Source: Ichthyophis bannanicus
Taxonomy: Eukaryota > Chordata > Amphibia > Gymnophiona > Ichthyophiidae
Assembly (NCBI GenBank): GCA_033557465.1
Contig: JAWIIG010000039.1
Span: forward strand, 1,426,001 to 1,490,000
Length of the DNA: 64,000 nt
Direction of reading: 5' to 3'
Positions 53,755 through 62,515 of this stretch are shown here, in pieces (position 1 is the first letter of the stretch; each line of letters opens with the position of its first letter). The notes beneath the pieces were generated by a model. The model did no database searches, was not told the DNA's origin, and saw nothing but the letters and a program-made list of their open reading frames with translations. The position numbers and the translations under genes are program-made.

Positions 53755-56628
53755 TCAAACCTCAAAGAGATTACGGAGGACTGCCTGTCCGAAAGCACTG
53801 TCCCTGCGGGACTCCCTCTCGAGACAGTAATGGACCGCAAAAGTCTGGCTCGAAGACCAAGTAGCGGCCCGGCAGATGTCTGCCAGCGGAACAGAGCGGA
53901 GGTAAGCCACTGACGTAGCCTTTGCCCGAACGCAATGAGCCGTGACTCGACCTTCCAAGGAGAGTCCGGCTGCCCCATAAGCCCAAGTGATACAGTCCGC
54001 AACCCAGATGGACAGAGTACGCTTGGAGACCGGGAGCCCCAATTTATTGGGGTCAAAAGACACAAAAAGCTGAGCAGCTTTACGGTGCTCCCGCGTACGG
54101 TCAAGGTAGAAGTTCAATGCCCTTCTACAGTCCAGGGTATGGAGGACCGTTTCAGCTCGGCTGGAGTGCGGTCTGGGAAAGAAGGTTGGAAGTACCACCT
54201 CCTGATTGATGTGAAAAGGGGAGACCACTTTTGGAAGAAATTTTGGGTGAGTCCGTAGGACTACCCTATTTTTGTAGAACCGAGTGTAAGGGGGATCAGA
54301 CACGAGGGCCTGCAATTCACGTACGCGTCTAGCGGAAGTGAGGGCTATCAAGAACAATGTTTTCCAAAAAAGAAAACGGAGAGAACAGGTAGCCATAGGT
54401 TCAAAAGGCGGACAGGTGATCCGCTGTAAAACCACATTCAGATCCCAGTCAGGCGCTGGCGGGCGCAGAGGTGGTTTAAGCAGAAGGAGACCTCGGAGAA
54501 ACCTCGCTACAAGAGGGTCACTGGAAAGAGGTCTGCCGTCCACCGGCACATGATGTGCTGAAAGAGCACTAAGGTGAACTTTGACGGAGTTGGACTTAAG
54601 TCCCAGATTAGAGAGGTATAGCAAGTACTGCAGGATCACCGACACCGGGCAGGAGAAGGGATCCTGAGACTGTTGGGTACACCAAACGGAAAAGCGACGC
54701 CATTTAAGGGCGTAGCATTTGCGGGTAGAAGGTCGCCGAGAAGCTAGGACGACCTCTTCCACCTCTGCCGGCAGGAGAAGGGGAGCAAGGACTACCCTCT
54801 CAGCAGCCAGGCCATTAGATTGAGAGACCTGAGGTTGGGGTGTAGCAGAGACCCCTGATCCTGAGTGAGGAGATCCGGTTGTAACCCCAGAGGGAATGGA
54901 TCCTCTATCGCTAATTGCAGCAGGAGTGGAAACCACGGCTGTCTGGGCCAGCGAGGGGCCACCAGGATCATGAAAGCTTTGTCTCGGAGAACCTTGAAAA
55001 GAGTCCGAGAGACTAGCGGGATGGGAGGAAAGGCATACAGAAGGCTCTCCGACCAGGAGAGTAGAAAAGCGTCTGCCGCAACTCGAAGGGGATGTGGCTG
55101 ACGAGAGCAGAAGCGAGGAAGTTGCCGGTTGAGAGGGCTGGCAAAGAGATCCATTGTGGGGAGGCCCCACTTTAGAAAGAGCTTCTGAACTACCAAGGGA
55201 TCCAGGCGCCACTCGTGCGGCTGGAGGATCCTGCTGAGTTTGTCCGCCAGGCAATTTTCTTGGCCTGGGAGATAAACTGCCTTGAGAAGAACGCCGTGAC
55301 TGACGGCCCAAGAGCAGAGCTTCTGTGCTTCCCGACAGAGAAGGAAGGAGCCCGTGCCCCCCTGCTTGTTCACGTAGAACATGGCAACTTGATTGTCCGT
55401 CTGGACAAGGACGGACTGGTGAGAGGTCAGGTGGGAGAAGGCCTTGAGAGCCAGGCGGATCGCTCTGAGCTCCAGGAAGTTGATCTGCTGAGCAGACTCC
55501 CACGTGGTCCAGAGGCCCTGAGTACGTGCCCCTTGGCAATGTGCTCCCCAGCCCAGGAGGGATGCATCTGTCGTCAGCACCCGGGCCGGCTGAGGTGACT
55601 GAAAAGGCATGCCGAGTACCAGGTTCGGCCGATGAAGCCACCACTGGAGAGACGAGGCCAGCGGCTCGGAGACACGCACTAGGTCTGCTAGGCCGCCTGT
55701 GGCTTGTTGCCACTGCTTGCGGAGACACCATTGAGCAGGCCGCATATTCAGGCGGGCATTGGGGGTCACATGGACGGTGGAAGCCATATGGCCGAGTAGT
55801 CTCAGGAAGCGCCTGGCAGAGACCAGGGGCTGGCTGCGAAAACGGTCGGCTAGGTCCATGAGCCGTTGAGCCCTGTCGAGCGGTAGGAACGCTCGTGCCT
55901 GAGGAGTGTGCAGCCTTGCGCCGATGAACTCGAGATCCTGTGAGGGGAGCAAAGTGGACTTTGCGAAGTTTATAACAAAGCCCAAGTACTGCAGAAGAGT
56001 CACCGTGCGGCGTGTGGCGTTGGTGACCTCTGGAGCGGACGCTGCTCTGATGAGCCAGTCGTCGAGGTATGGAAAGACATAGAGGCCGTGAAGCCGGAGA
56101 TGGGCCGCCACCACCGCGAGACATTTTGTGAAGACTCGCGGTGCGGAGGACAGGCCAAAGGGCAGTACTCTGTACTGGTAATGATTTCCTGCCACCACAA
56201 ACCTTAGGTATTGGCGGTGGCTTGGGTGGATGAGGATGTGCGTGTAAGCATCCTTTAGATCCAAGGAGCATAGCCAATCTCCCTGCTGGAGGTAGGGCAG
56301 AAGGATTCCAAGGGTAAGCATTTTGAACTTTTCCCGCACAAGGAACTTGTTGAGGTTGCGCAAGTCCAGGATGGGTCGGAGGCCTCCCGTCCTTTTTGGT
56401 ACTAGAAAATACCTGGCATAAAAGCCTTGACCTCTCAGGTGGTGGGGCACCGGTTCCACCGCCTGTTCCTGTAGAAGACCTGCTAACTCCTAAAGGAGTA
56501 ATTCCCTGTGCAGAGGGAGTCGTGGAGGTTCTCCCGGAAAATAGGAGGGAGGGACCTGGTGGAAGTGGAGAAGATAGCCTTCTCTTACGACTTGAAGCAC
56601 CCAGGCATCTGAAGTGATGCTGGACCAC
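53755..56628 (-). CDS. DIRS #1 tyrosine recombinase ORF (957 codons)
   Basis: The last about 370 codons are the tyrosine recombinase: RRPSTRKCYALKWRRF (core-binding), an Arg in TSARRVRELQAL, the HxxR motif in TAHCVRAKA (His about 898, Arg about 901) and the candidate nucleophile Tyr about 934 in FAVHYCLERES. It joins circular DNA to the target. The first about 580 codons are open in the register overlapping the RT-RNase H gene, are Pro/Ser/Arg-rich and show no domain I know. The effective start is uncertain; translation could begin well downstream. Confidence 0.85.
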   Translation of the reverse strand: MVQHHFRCLGASSRKRRLSSPLPPGPSLLFSGRTSTTPSAQGITPLGVSRSSTGTGGGTGAPPPERSRLLCQVFSSTKKDGRPPTHPGLAQPQQVPCAGKVQNAYPWNPSALPPAGRLAMLLGSKGCLHAHPHPPKPPPIPKVCGGRKSLPVQSTALWPVLRTASLHKMSRGGGGPSPASRPLCLSIPRRLAHQSSVRSRGHQRHTPHGDSSAVLGLCYKLRKVHFAPLTGSRVHRRKAAHSSGTSVPTARQGSTAHGPSRPFSQPAPGLCQALPETTRPYGFHRPCDPQCPPEYAACSMVSPQAVATSHRRPSRPSACLRAAGLVSPVVASSAEPGTRHAFSVTSAGPGADDRCIPPGLGSTLPRGTYSGPLDHVGVCSADQLPGAQSDPPGSQGLLPPDLSPVRPCPDGQSSCHVLREQAGGHGLLPSLSGSTEALLLGRQSRRSSQGSLSPRPRKLPGGQTQQDPPAARVAPGSLGSSEALSKVGPPHNGSLCQPSQPATSSLLLSSATSPSSCGRRFSTLLVGEPSVCLSSHPASLSDSFQGSPRQSFHDPGGPSLAQTAVVSTPAAISDRGSIPSGVTTGSPHSGSGVSATPQPQVSQSNGLAAERVVLAPLLLPAEVEEVVLASRRPSTRKCYALKWRRFSVWCTQQSQDPFSCPVSVILQYLLYLSNLGLKSNSVKVHLSALSAHHVPVDGRPLSSDPLVARFLRGLLLLKPPLRPPAPDWDLNVVLQRITCPPFEPMATCSLRFLFWKTLFLIALTSARRVRELQALVSDPPYTRFYKNRVVLRTHPKFLPKVVSPFHINQEVVLPTFFPRPHSSRAETVLHTLDCRRALNFYLDRTREHRKAAQLFVSFDPNKLGLPVSKRTLSIWVADCITWAYGAAGLSLEGRVTAHCVRAKATSVAYLRSVPLADICRAATWSSSQTFAVHYCLERESRRDSAFGQAVLRNLFEV
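54792..56459 (-). CDS. DIRS #1 reverse transcriptase and RNase H
   Basis: This 555-codon frame opens with LRGQGFYARYFLVPKR. RT motifs: SLDLKDAYTHI (about residues 65-75), PFGLSSAPRVFTK and the active-site YLDD at about 131-134. RNase H follows: TTDASLLGWGAHC, NFLELRAIRLAL, VQTDNQVAMFYVNKQGG. The distal region (PHEWRLDP, MDLFASPLNRQLP) is where other DIRS elements carry a methyltransferase-like domain; I cannot confirm its catalytic residues. The true start may lie upstream, because conserved sequence extends beyond the Met at 56459. The frame lies wholly inside the recombinase ORF, in a different register. Confidence 0.9.
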   Translation of the reverse strand: MEPVPHHLRGQGFYARYFLVPKRTGGLRPILDLRNLNKFLVREKFKMLTLGILLPYLQQGDWLCSLDLKDAYTHILIHPSHRQYLRFVVAGNHYQYRVLPFGLSSAPRVFTKCLAVVAAHLRLHGLYVFPYLDDWLIRAASAPEVTNATRRTVTLLQYLGFVINFAKSTLLPSQDLEFIGARLHTPQARAFLPLDRAQRLMDLADRFRSQPLVSARRFLRLLGHMASTVHVTPNARLNMRPAQWCLRKQWQQATGGLADLVRVSEPLASSLQWWLHRPNLVLGMPFQSPQPARVLTTDASLLGWGAHCQGARTQGLWTTWESAQQINFLELRAIRLALKAFSHLTSHQSVLVQTDNQVAMFYVNKQGGTGSFLLCREAQKLCSWAVSHGVLLKAVYLPGQENCLADKLSRILQPHEWRLDPLVVQKLFLKWGLPTMDLFASPLNRQLPRFCSRQPHPLRVAADAFLLSWSESLLYAFPPIPLVSRTLFKVLRDKAFMILVAPRWPRQPWFPLLLQLAIEDPFPLGLQPDLLTQDQGSLLHPNLRSLNLMAWLLRG

Positions 56629-56703
56629 CTGTGGGCGAAGTGAACCAGCCGGCCTCCGGTGCTGGGAGGAGCCAGCGGAGGGGGAGAGGCTATGCTTAAG
56701 GAG

Positions 56704-58626
56704 TCAAAAGCCCCCACCCTGCTGAGCAGGGGCTGGTGGTGCAGGCTTGGGGGCTTGCTGCCTACGGGACCCGTTACCCCGTCCCTTGGCCTGCTGGCCC
56801 TGTTGGGGAGCTGCAGGGGCCTGATATTGGGGGTAGTGTTTGTAGGCAGCCGCCTTTCTCGGGTAAAAGGACTTCTTTCCCGAGCCCTTCTTTTTCTGGG
56901 AAGGGGCGGAGGTCTTCCTAGAAAGCCTAGTCCTGGTGAGAGTCTCCGTCTCGATTTGTGCAGCCTTTTCAGCCATGGGCTTGCCAAAGAGGTTTTCGCC
57001 TCGGCAGGGGACATCGACCAACTTGTCCTGCACCCAGGGCTCAAGGTCAGACGACTGAAGCCAAGCCTGTCGGCGGGCACCGATGCCGGCTGCGGCCTCT
57101 CGAGCCGATGCTTCAAAGCCATCATAGGCTGCTCGGGATATGAATTTTGAGCATTCCCGAATGCCAGTGGACAAGGCCAGGAACCTCCGCAAGGGTTCCT
57201 CGGACAAACCAGCGGAGAATCCGGCTAGCTCTTTAGCCAGGTCTCGGAGATACATGCCCATGTATAGCTGGTAGGTCTGGACACGACACGCAAGCATAGA
57301 GCCCTGGAAACACTTCTTACCAAGGCCATCCAGGTTACGGGCCTCCCTGCCAGGAGGCACCGAGGAGTGCATCTTCTGGCTCTTAAGACGATGCATGGCC
57401 GATTCCACTACCATGGAATGGTGTGGTAGCTGTGCTTTTTGGAAGCCAGGGCTCTTGCGGACTCGATAGATAGAATCGACCAGCTTGCTCAGGACCGGCG
57501 AGGAGGCCGGACTCTCCCACATGCGGAAGAGTAGTCGTTCCAGCATGGGAGGAACCGGTACAGTAAAGTGTTCCCTGGCGGGAGAGTCATACTGGAGGGC
57601 GTCGAGCTCTTCGGCTCGAGGCTCCTCCTCGGGATCCGCAGGGAAGGCCAAAGCATTGGCCATATCCCTGACGAAGTCCGAGAACCGGGCATCCTCCGGG
57701 GGGGACTGCTTCCGAGGTTCGGACTCAGGTGAGTCCGAGGGGACACACCGAGTCCGAAAAGAATCAGGTGACTCTTCCTCTTCAGACTCCCAGACCGACT
57801 CCGACGAGGAATCGGTGGGGTCGGCCCGGGCAGGGCGCGGCGCCTGCCGCCCCGACGCCGAGGGAGTCGGCGTCGGCGACCTCGGTCCCGAACGGGAGGC
57901 CGAGGGTGACCTCGACCGAGGATCGACTCAAGTTCGCATGGACTCGAGGATCGGCTCGGTCTCCGGGGTCGACTTAGACGTCGACGTCCCGGCGGTCGGG
58001 GCAGCGGCGCCAGCGAGGCCAGCGAGCAGTGCCCGCTGCTGGTCCATGAAGGCAGACAGTCTGCTCTCCAAGGCCGTCAACCTGAGTCCGAGCTCAGGTG
58101 ACCCAGCAGCCCCCGACTCGGGCCCCGACGGCGTCGGGCCCGACGTCGGCGGTCTCGGAGGCGAGTCCAGGAGGACCACAGGACTTACCCGAGCAGGCAG
58201 CTCCGACTCCAGGCGAGGTCGCTTCGAGAGGTGCTCCTTCTCCAAGGACCCGGGACGGCTATCGGGGCTATGCGACCTGGCCCTCGCGGAGCCAGGAGCG
58301 TCCACCGACGCCGCCCTCGCGGGTTTCACCTTCCATCGATGGTCCCCGGAGGGAGAACCCCTGTCGGAGGAACTCCGGCGACGGTCCGAGCTGGAACCTC
58401 TGGACGCGGAGGCCTCCGACGAGGTCCGGGTACGGCTGGGGTCAGCGAAGATCCTATCCCGCTGATGCCGCCGACTTCTCAACGCTTTGGAGGACATTTT
58501 GCCGCAGGCCCCACAGATCATTTCTTCATGATCCGGGCCCAGGCAGCGGAGGCAATTGTCGTGTGTGTCAGTTAGTGACATATTTCGGTCACACTGACCA
58601 CACCGCTTGAAACCACTGGCAGCCAT
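56704..58626 (-). pseudogene. DIRS #1 gag, one nonsense codon
   Basis: A frame of 640 codons starts MAASGFKRCGQCDRNMS at 58626. The N terminus has repeated CxxC motifs with His (CGQCDRNMSLTDTHDNCLRC, then CGAC), a zinc-knuckle-like head. A Ser/Arg-rich stretch follows, then a TGA at 57928-57930 (probably from CGA). The second half (57663-56704) holds PPMLERLLFRMWESP, MVVESAMHRLK and YQLYMGMYLRDLAKEL, and ends in a basic, Gln-rich tail. Both halves are in one frame, so a single change disrupts the gene. Confidence 0.85.
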
Positions 58627-58867
58627 CGGGGGAAAAAGGGCCCCTGCGAGGTCAAAGGACCGGGCTGCCAGGGAAAAAAACCGAAAACGAAACTGACTAA
58701 GTCAGAAAAAACCGAAAAAGAAGAAGAGGACTCGTGACCGGCGTCGCGAGTCCGGGCGGGAAAAAGACCGGCGTCGAACCGAAGGAAAAAAGAGAAAATT
58801 ATGAGTAAAATCAACTTTTTCGCGGGGACACGACGGGTACGTCTGTAGGGCTCCGCGGAAAAAAGAA

Positions 58868-59030
58868 GACTGGCTAAGATGGCACCGTTGGGCGGGAAGG
58901 CGACCGCGCATGCGCGCTGCAATTCCCAAAGGCTTTCTTTGAAAGCTGGGGAAAATTGCTCCGCGAGGGCTCCGTCGGCGCCGACGTCACCCATATGTGA
59001 GGACTGACTTCCTGCTTGGTCCTGGAGAAA
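58868..59030 (-). repeat. DIRS #1 right inverted terminal repeat
   Basis: Reverse complement of the left repeat. The end differs in its last about 25 bp (GCAGGAAGTCAGTC and GACCAAGC instead of GCAGGAATCAGTC and GAGCAGC). Transcription of the coding strand would start at or near this end. Gag starts about 240 bp inside it. Confidence 0.9.
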
Positions 59031-60631
59031 AAGCATATTCTCATGATCACAAGTATATGTGTCCGGAAGGAACAACCGGGTGAGTGGCATGTACAGGTAA
59101 ACGAGTTTTAGCAAATGAATATAGCACAGCACCAGTTACAGACTACTATTGCCCGAAGTGGGAATGTGTGTTCTATGCTACATGGAAAACTGGTATGATA
59201 GAGAATACCAGAGATAATCGAATGGCAGTCCTGCATAAGCCATATGTAAAGAATCTAGAAAAATGTAAGAAGGGTGCTTGCAATCCATTAGAGTTACATA
59301 TAATAAATCCTAGTGCTTGGAAACAAGGATATAAATTTGGACTACGCATTGCGGGCTCCGGGTCAGATCCCGGAACCATTGTATATATCAGACTGAACAC
59401 CCAGGCCCATCGTTCATCACGGTATCATATACATAATACCTTCTATGAAACTATGCATGTAAATAAGTTTGACATTCCACACCCTTCTCAAAATTTGTTC
59501 TTAGAATTAGCTGGAGCAGTCGTATCCAGTCTCCACATCTCAGATTGTTACTTCTGCGGTGGAACCAGAATGGGTGATCAGTGGCCCTGGGAGGCCCAAG
59601 AATTGAATTACTCAATAGCTTATAATCATACTGAATTGCATAAGACCACCAGTGAATGGGTATTAGCACACCCAATAGTTGGACGTCTGTGTTATGCTCG
59701 GACTGGACCCCAGTTCAATTTGAAAGTAGGACAGCTTGTCTGTCTCAGCCAGAAGTTTTATAATGACACCACAAAACAGACGTCCTGGTGGTCAGGAGTT
59801 AATGAACCTGAACCTACCAACCCATTAGCCAAATTCCCTGAGCTTGCCGATTTATGGACCAACCTTGCCCAGCCTCATGCCTGGCAAGCCCCACCTGGCT
59901 TGTATTGAATCTGTGGAACCCGAGCATATGCTCGACTCCCTATTCACTGGGGAGGGGCGTGTGTCTTAGGGACCATCCGACCTTTTTTCTTTCTGTTACC
60001 CACAGAACATGGAGAACAATTAGGTTACCCAGTCTATACAAAAAGACAGAAAAGAGCAGCCTTGAAGATAGGCAAATGGGAGAGATGGGATGGGGAAGAT
60101 TGGCCACCTGAGAGGATTATTGCCTATTATGGACCTGCCACTTGGGAGCAAGATGGCACCTGGGGATACCGGACCCCTGTGTATATGATAAACCGTATTA
60201 TACGCTTACAAGCAGTTGTAGAATTGATAATTAATGAGACTAGCCAAGCACTCACACTTCTAGCTAGACAAAGCACCCAAATGCGTACTGCAATATATCA
60301 GAACCGTTTGGCACTAGATTACTTATTAGCAGCTGAAGGAGGAGTATGTGGTAAACTGAATTTAACCAATTGTTGTTTGAAGATAGATGACAAAGGTCAA
60401 GTAGTTGAAGAGATTGCTGAAAATATGCGAAAGCAAGCTTATGTGCCAGTACAAACCTGGCATGGTCTTAAGATACCTAATTGGTTTGAATCTATCTTCT
60501 CTGGCTTGGGGGGACTTACTACTTTTGCTATGATAATACTAGTCTTTGTAGCCTTGTTTCTGTTGTTACCATGTATAATCCCATGTTGTATGCGCTCTAT
60601 TAACAGTGTTATTGAAAATATAGTAGAATGA
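59031..60631 (+). pseudogene. env: ERV env, rest of surface part and transmembrane subunit
   Basis: The surface part continues with a CxxC motif (CYFC, about 59546-59557) like the isomerase motif of gamma-type Env. A basic RQKR cleavage site lies near 60043-60054. The transmembrane subunit has a CX7CC motif within [11 protein letters not shown], a heptad region before it and a hydrophobic anchor (about 60500-60585). In-frame TGA codons at 59081-59083 and 59906-59908 break the surface part. The CX7CC spacing differs from the usual CX6CC and recalls ERV3-type envelopes; that is inference. Confidence 0.87.
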
Positions 60632-60755
60632 AAGACTGCCACTAAGATTTTGGCCTTATGGCACCCTAATCCTGGTACGTTTGGTCGTAATCTGACCCCA
60701 GTGTAATTAAGTGATTTAACTCTCACACCTTATTAGTAATAGGGTGAGATTAATC

Positions 60756-60766
60756 AAAGGGGGGAA
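60756..60766 (+). promoter_or_regulatory. ERV polypurine tract
   Basis: AAAGGGGGGAA directly precedes the TG of the 3' LTR, the expected plus-strand primer position. Confidence 0.85.
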
Positions 60767-61406
60767 TGTGGTAGGCGAAGGCCTATGATCCATGTTGCTT
60801 GAACCAAGCAGGCAGGCCTAAACAGCTTGACCTGTAATTGAAGCCTGTGGTTAGGCCCAGAGGAGTGAAACCCCCCCAATGCTGCCTTCATAGAATCGAA
60901 ACTTAACTAAGCATAACCAAGCATAGCTAAGCAGAATCGAAACTTAGAAAAGATAGAAAAACAAGTTTTAATTGGTACTGATAAGAGTGTGAAAGCTTCT
61001 GTGAACTAATTAATTCTGCTGAGAGAAGGGTTACAGTGCCCTGCTTTCCCACATGTTCTAGTCAGCCAGTGACCTTGGAGGAGAATTGTATCAAGAGTCT
61101 AAGAACTGACCATTGTAATGAGGATTGTAAGGGGGGGAAACAGGTGCTGAGCCCAGACCAAGGTTCCTCATTGGATGACTACGTAATGGTACCGGGACCA
61201 ATAGATGGGATAGAAGGGGTTACCGGGACCAATGAGAAGTTTGCCTATGTACAGAATGGAGAATAGTATAAAAGTCATTGTTTTACTAACAGCCATTGCT
61301 CAGCCATTTTGAATGTGATTCTGCTTGAGTCTTGTGCACAATAAATGATTTGGACCTTCTGAACAGACTCCTGGTATTATTGGTTTGTTTGCGCTCTGCC
61401 GCTACA
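60767..61406 (+). repeat. ERV 3' LTR
   Basis: This 640-bp copy of the 5' LTR has the same TG...CA ends. TATAAAAG is at 61267-61274 and AATAAA at 61340-61345. It is followed by GTAA, the second copy of the target duplication. Confidence 0.93.
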
Positions 61407-61410
61407 GTAA

Positions 61411-62008
61411 GAAATTGCATAAACATAAACAGTGGAGGATGAAGATTGATCTTCATGGGAAAAGATTCCAAAAGTTATAATCAAGTATGATTTTTATCAT
61501 TTAAGATTAATTTTATACCATATGGCAGGTCTCAACAAATCGTTTTAGGCTATAGGAGCTAGACCAAAAAGTTAGCAGCCATTCATACAAACAATTGGAA
61601 TAGGTATTTATTTATGCACCCGCCCAACTGCCCATGTACCCCAGCAGTATCTTACTATAGCCATCACCTGCAGCTGTACCTTAGTAGACTCAACCTTTGG
61701 CCATCGCCTGCCCACACACCCCTGACGCTTCAGCCCATTCACCCCAGCAGCCTCAGTCTTTGGCCATCACTTGCCACCCACAAACTCCAGCTCCTTTCTT
61801 TCATCCTCAGCTTCAAACCCATCACTAAGAGCCCACCCCTTTCTCTCATGCACACCCCTTGTCAGCCTCCAGCATCTGTTTCAGCCCCCTGCCCCCATCT
61901 TCCAGGCCTAGAATCAGACCTTTTCCCCCACCCCATCCCTTAGTATCTCCCTTTTCTCCCCCTTCCCATGGGAGATGTTTGTTCAGAGCCTCCCTATCAG
62001 TCTACTTA
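61411..62008. other. Unassigned DNA between ERV and DIRS #4
   Basis: The first tens of bases should continue the CR1-C leader that the ERV interrupts. From about 61611 the sequence is C-rich (CACCCGCCCAACTGCCC) with weak internal repetition around GCCATCACCTGC and GGCCATCACTTGCC. I see no gene, tail or terminal repeat. Confidence 0.5.
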
Positions 62009-62280
62009 GCGTAGTTACTCACCTGTAACAGGTGTTCTCCAGGAGCAGCAGGAATCAGTCCTCACTTATGGGTGACGTCGGCGCCGACGGAGCCCTCGCG
62101 GAGCAATTTTCCCCAGCTTTCAAAGAAAGCCTTTGGGAATTGCAGCGCGCATGCGCGGTCGTCTTCCCGCCCGAAGGTGCCATCTTAGCCAGTCAGATGA
62201 CATAGCTAAAAAAGACAGCATAAAAATTTGCAAAAAGAACATAAGCAGACGATTGCAACTCCAAGGGGAGGAGGGAGGGT

Positions 62281-62379
62281 AGTGAGGACTGATTCCTGCT
62301 GCTCCTGGAGAACACCTGTTACAGGTGAGTAACTACGCTTTCTCCAGGACCAAGCAGGAAGTCAGTCCTCACTTATGGG
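62281..62379 (-). repeat. DIRS #4 internal complementary region
   Basis: Same design as in DIRS #1: the reverse complement of the left end, then GCTTTCTCCAGGACC and the right-end sequence. It reads CACTTATGGG where DIRS #1 has CACATATGGG; the left terminus of #4 carries the same TTATG variant. Confidence 0.9.
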
Positions 62380-62515
62380 ACTCCCAAGCTCAAGGCTACC
62401 GGAGACCCTAAGCACAAAAATGAGCTCCCTCTAGCTCAGCAGCACAGAAGGATAGAATCTTCGCTGAATTATCACCCACCGGTAGCCCACATCCGGGATG
62501 GAGGGTAGGAGTTGC

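Larger units (their letters stand above)
53249..59030 (-). mobile_element. DIRS #1, complete, inserted in ERV env
   Basis: A 5.8-kb DIRS element with inverted terminal repeats (53277-53439 and 58868-59030), an internal complementary region (53521-53619), gag (58626-56704), a recombinase ORF (56628-53755) and RT-RNase H (56459-54792). It has no conventional target duplication. The left end reads AAAGCGTAG and the right end GAGAAA before AAGC of env. Only one nonsense codon was seen in gag, with RT and recombinase frames open, so this is the best-preserved autonomous-type element here. Confidence 0.93.
45509..61406 (+). mobile_element. Gammaretrovirus-like endogenous provirus
   Basis: The provirus has two LTRs (45509-46156 and 60767-61406), GTAA duplicated at 45505-45508 and 61407-61410, a tRNA-Gly-like primer site, gag, pro, pol, env and a polypurine tract. 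Gag and pro share a frame across a UAG, a gammaretroviral layout. The copy is defective: a SINE, a stop and a frameshift in gag, a frameshift at pro/pol, and two stops plus a 5.8-kb DIRS in env. Without the DIRS and SINE it is about 9.8 kb. It sits in the 5' leader of CR1-C. Confidence 0.92.

Noticed and set aside
57485..58465. 326-codon plus-strand open frame over DIRS #1 gag
   Set aside because: Antisense shadow of the GC-rich gag. It has no domain, and gag homology is on the minus strand.
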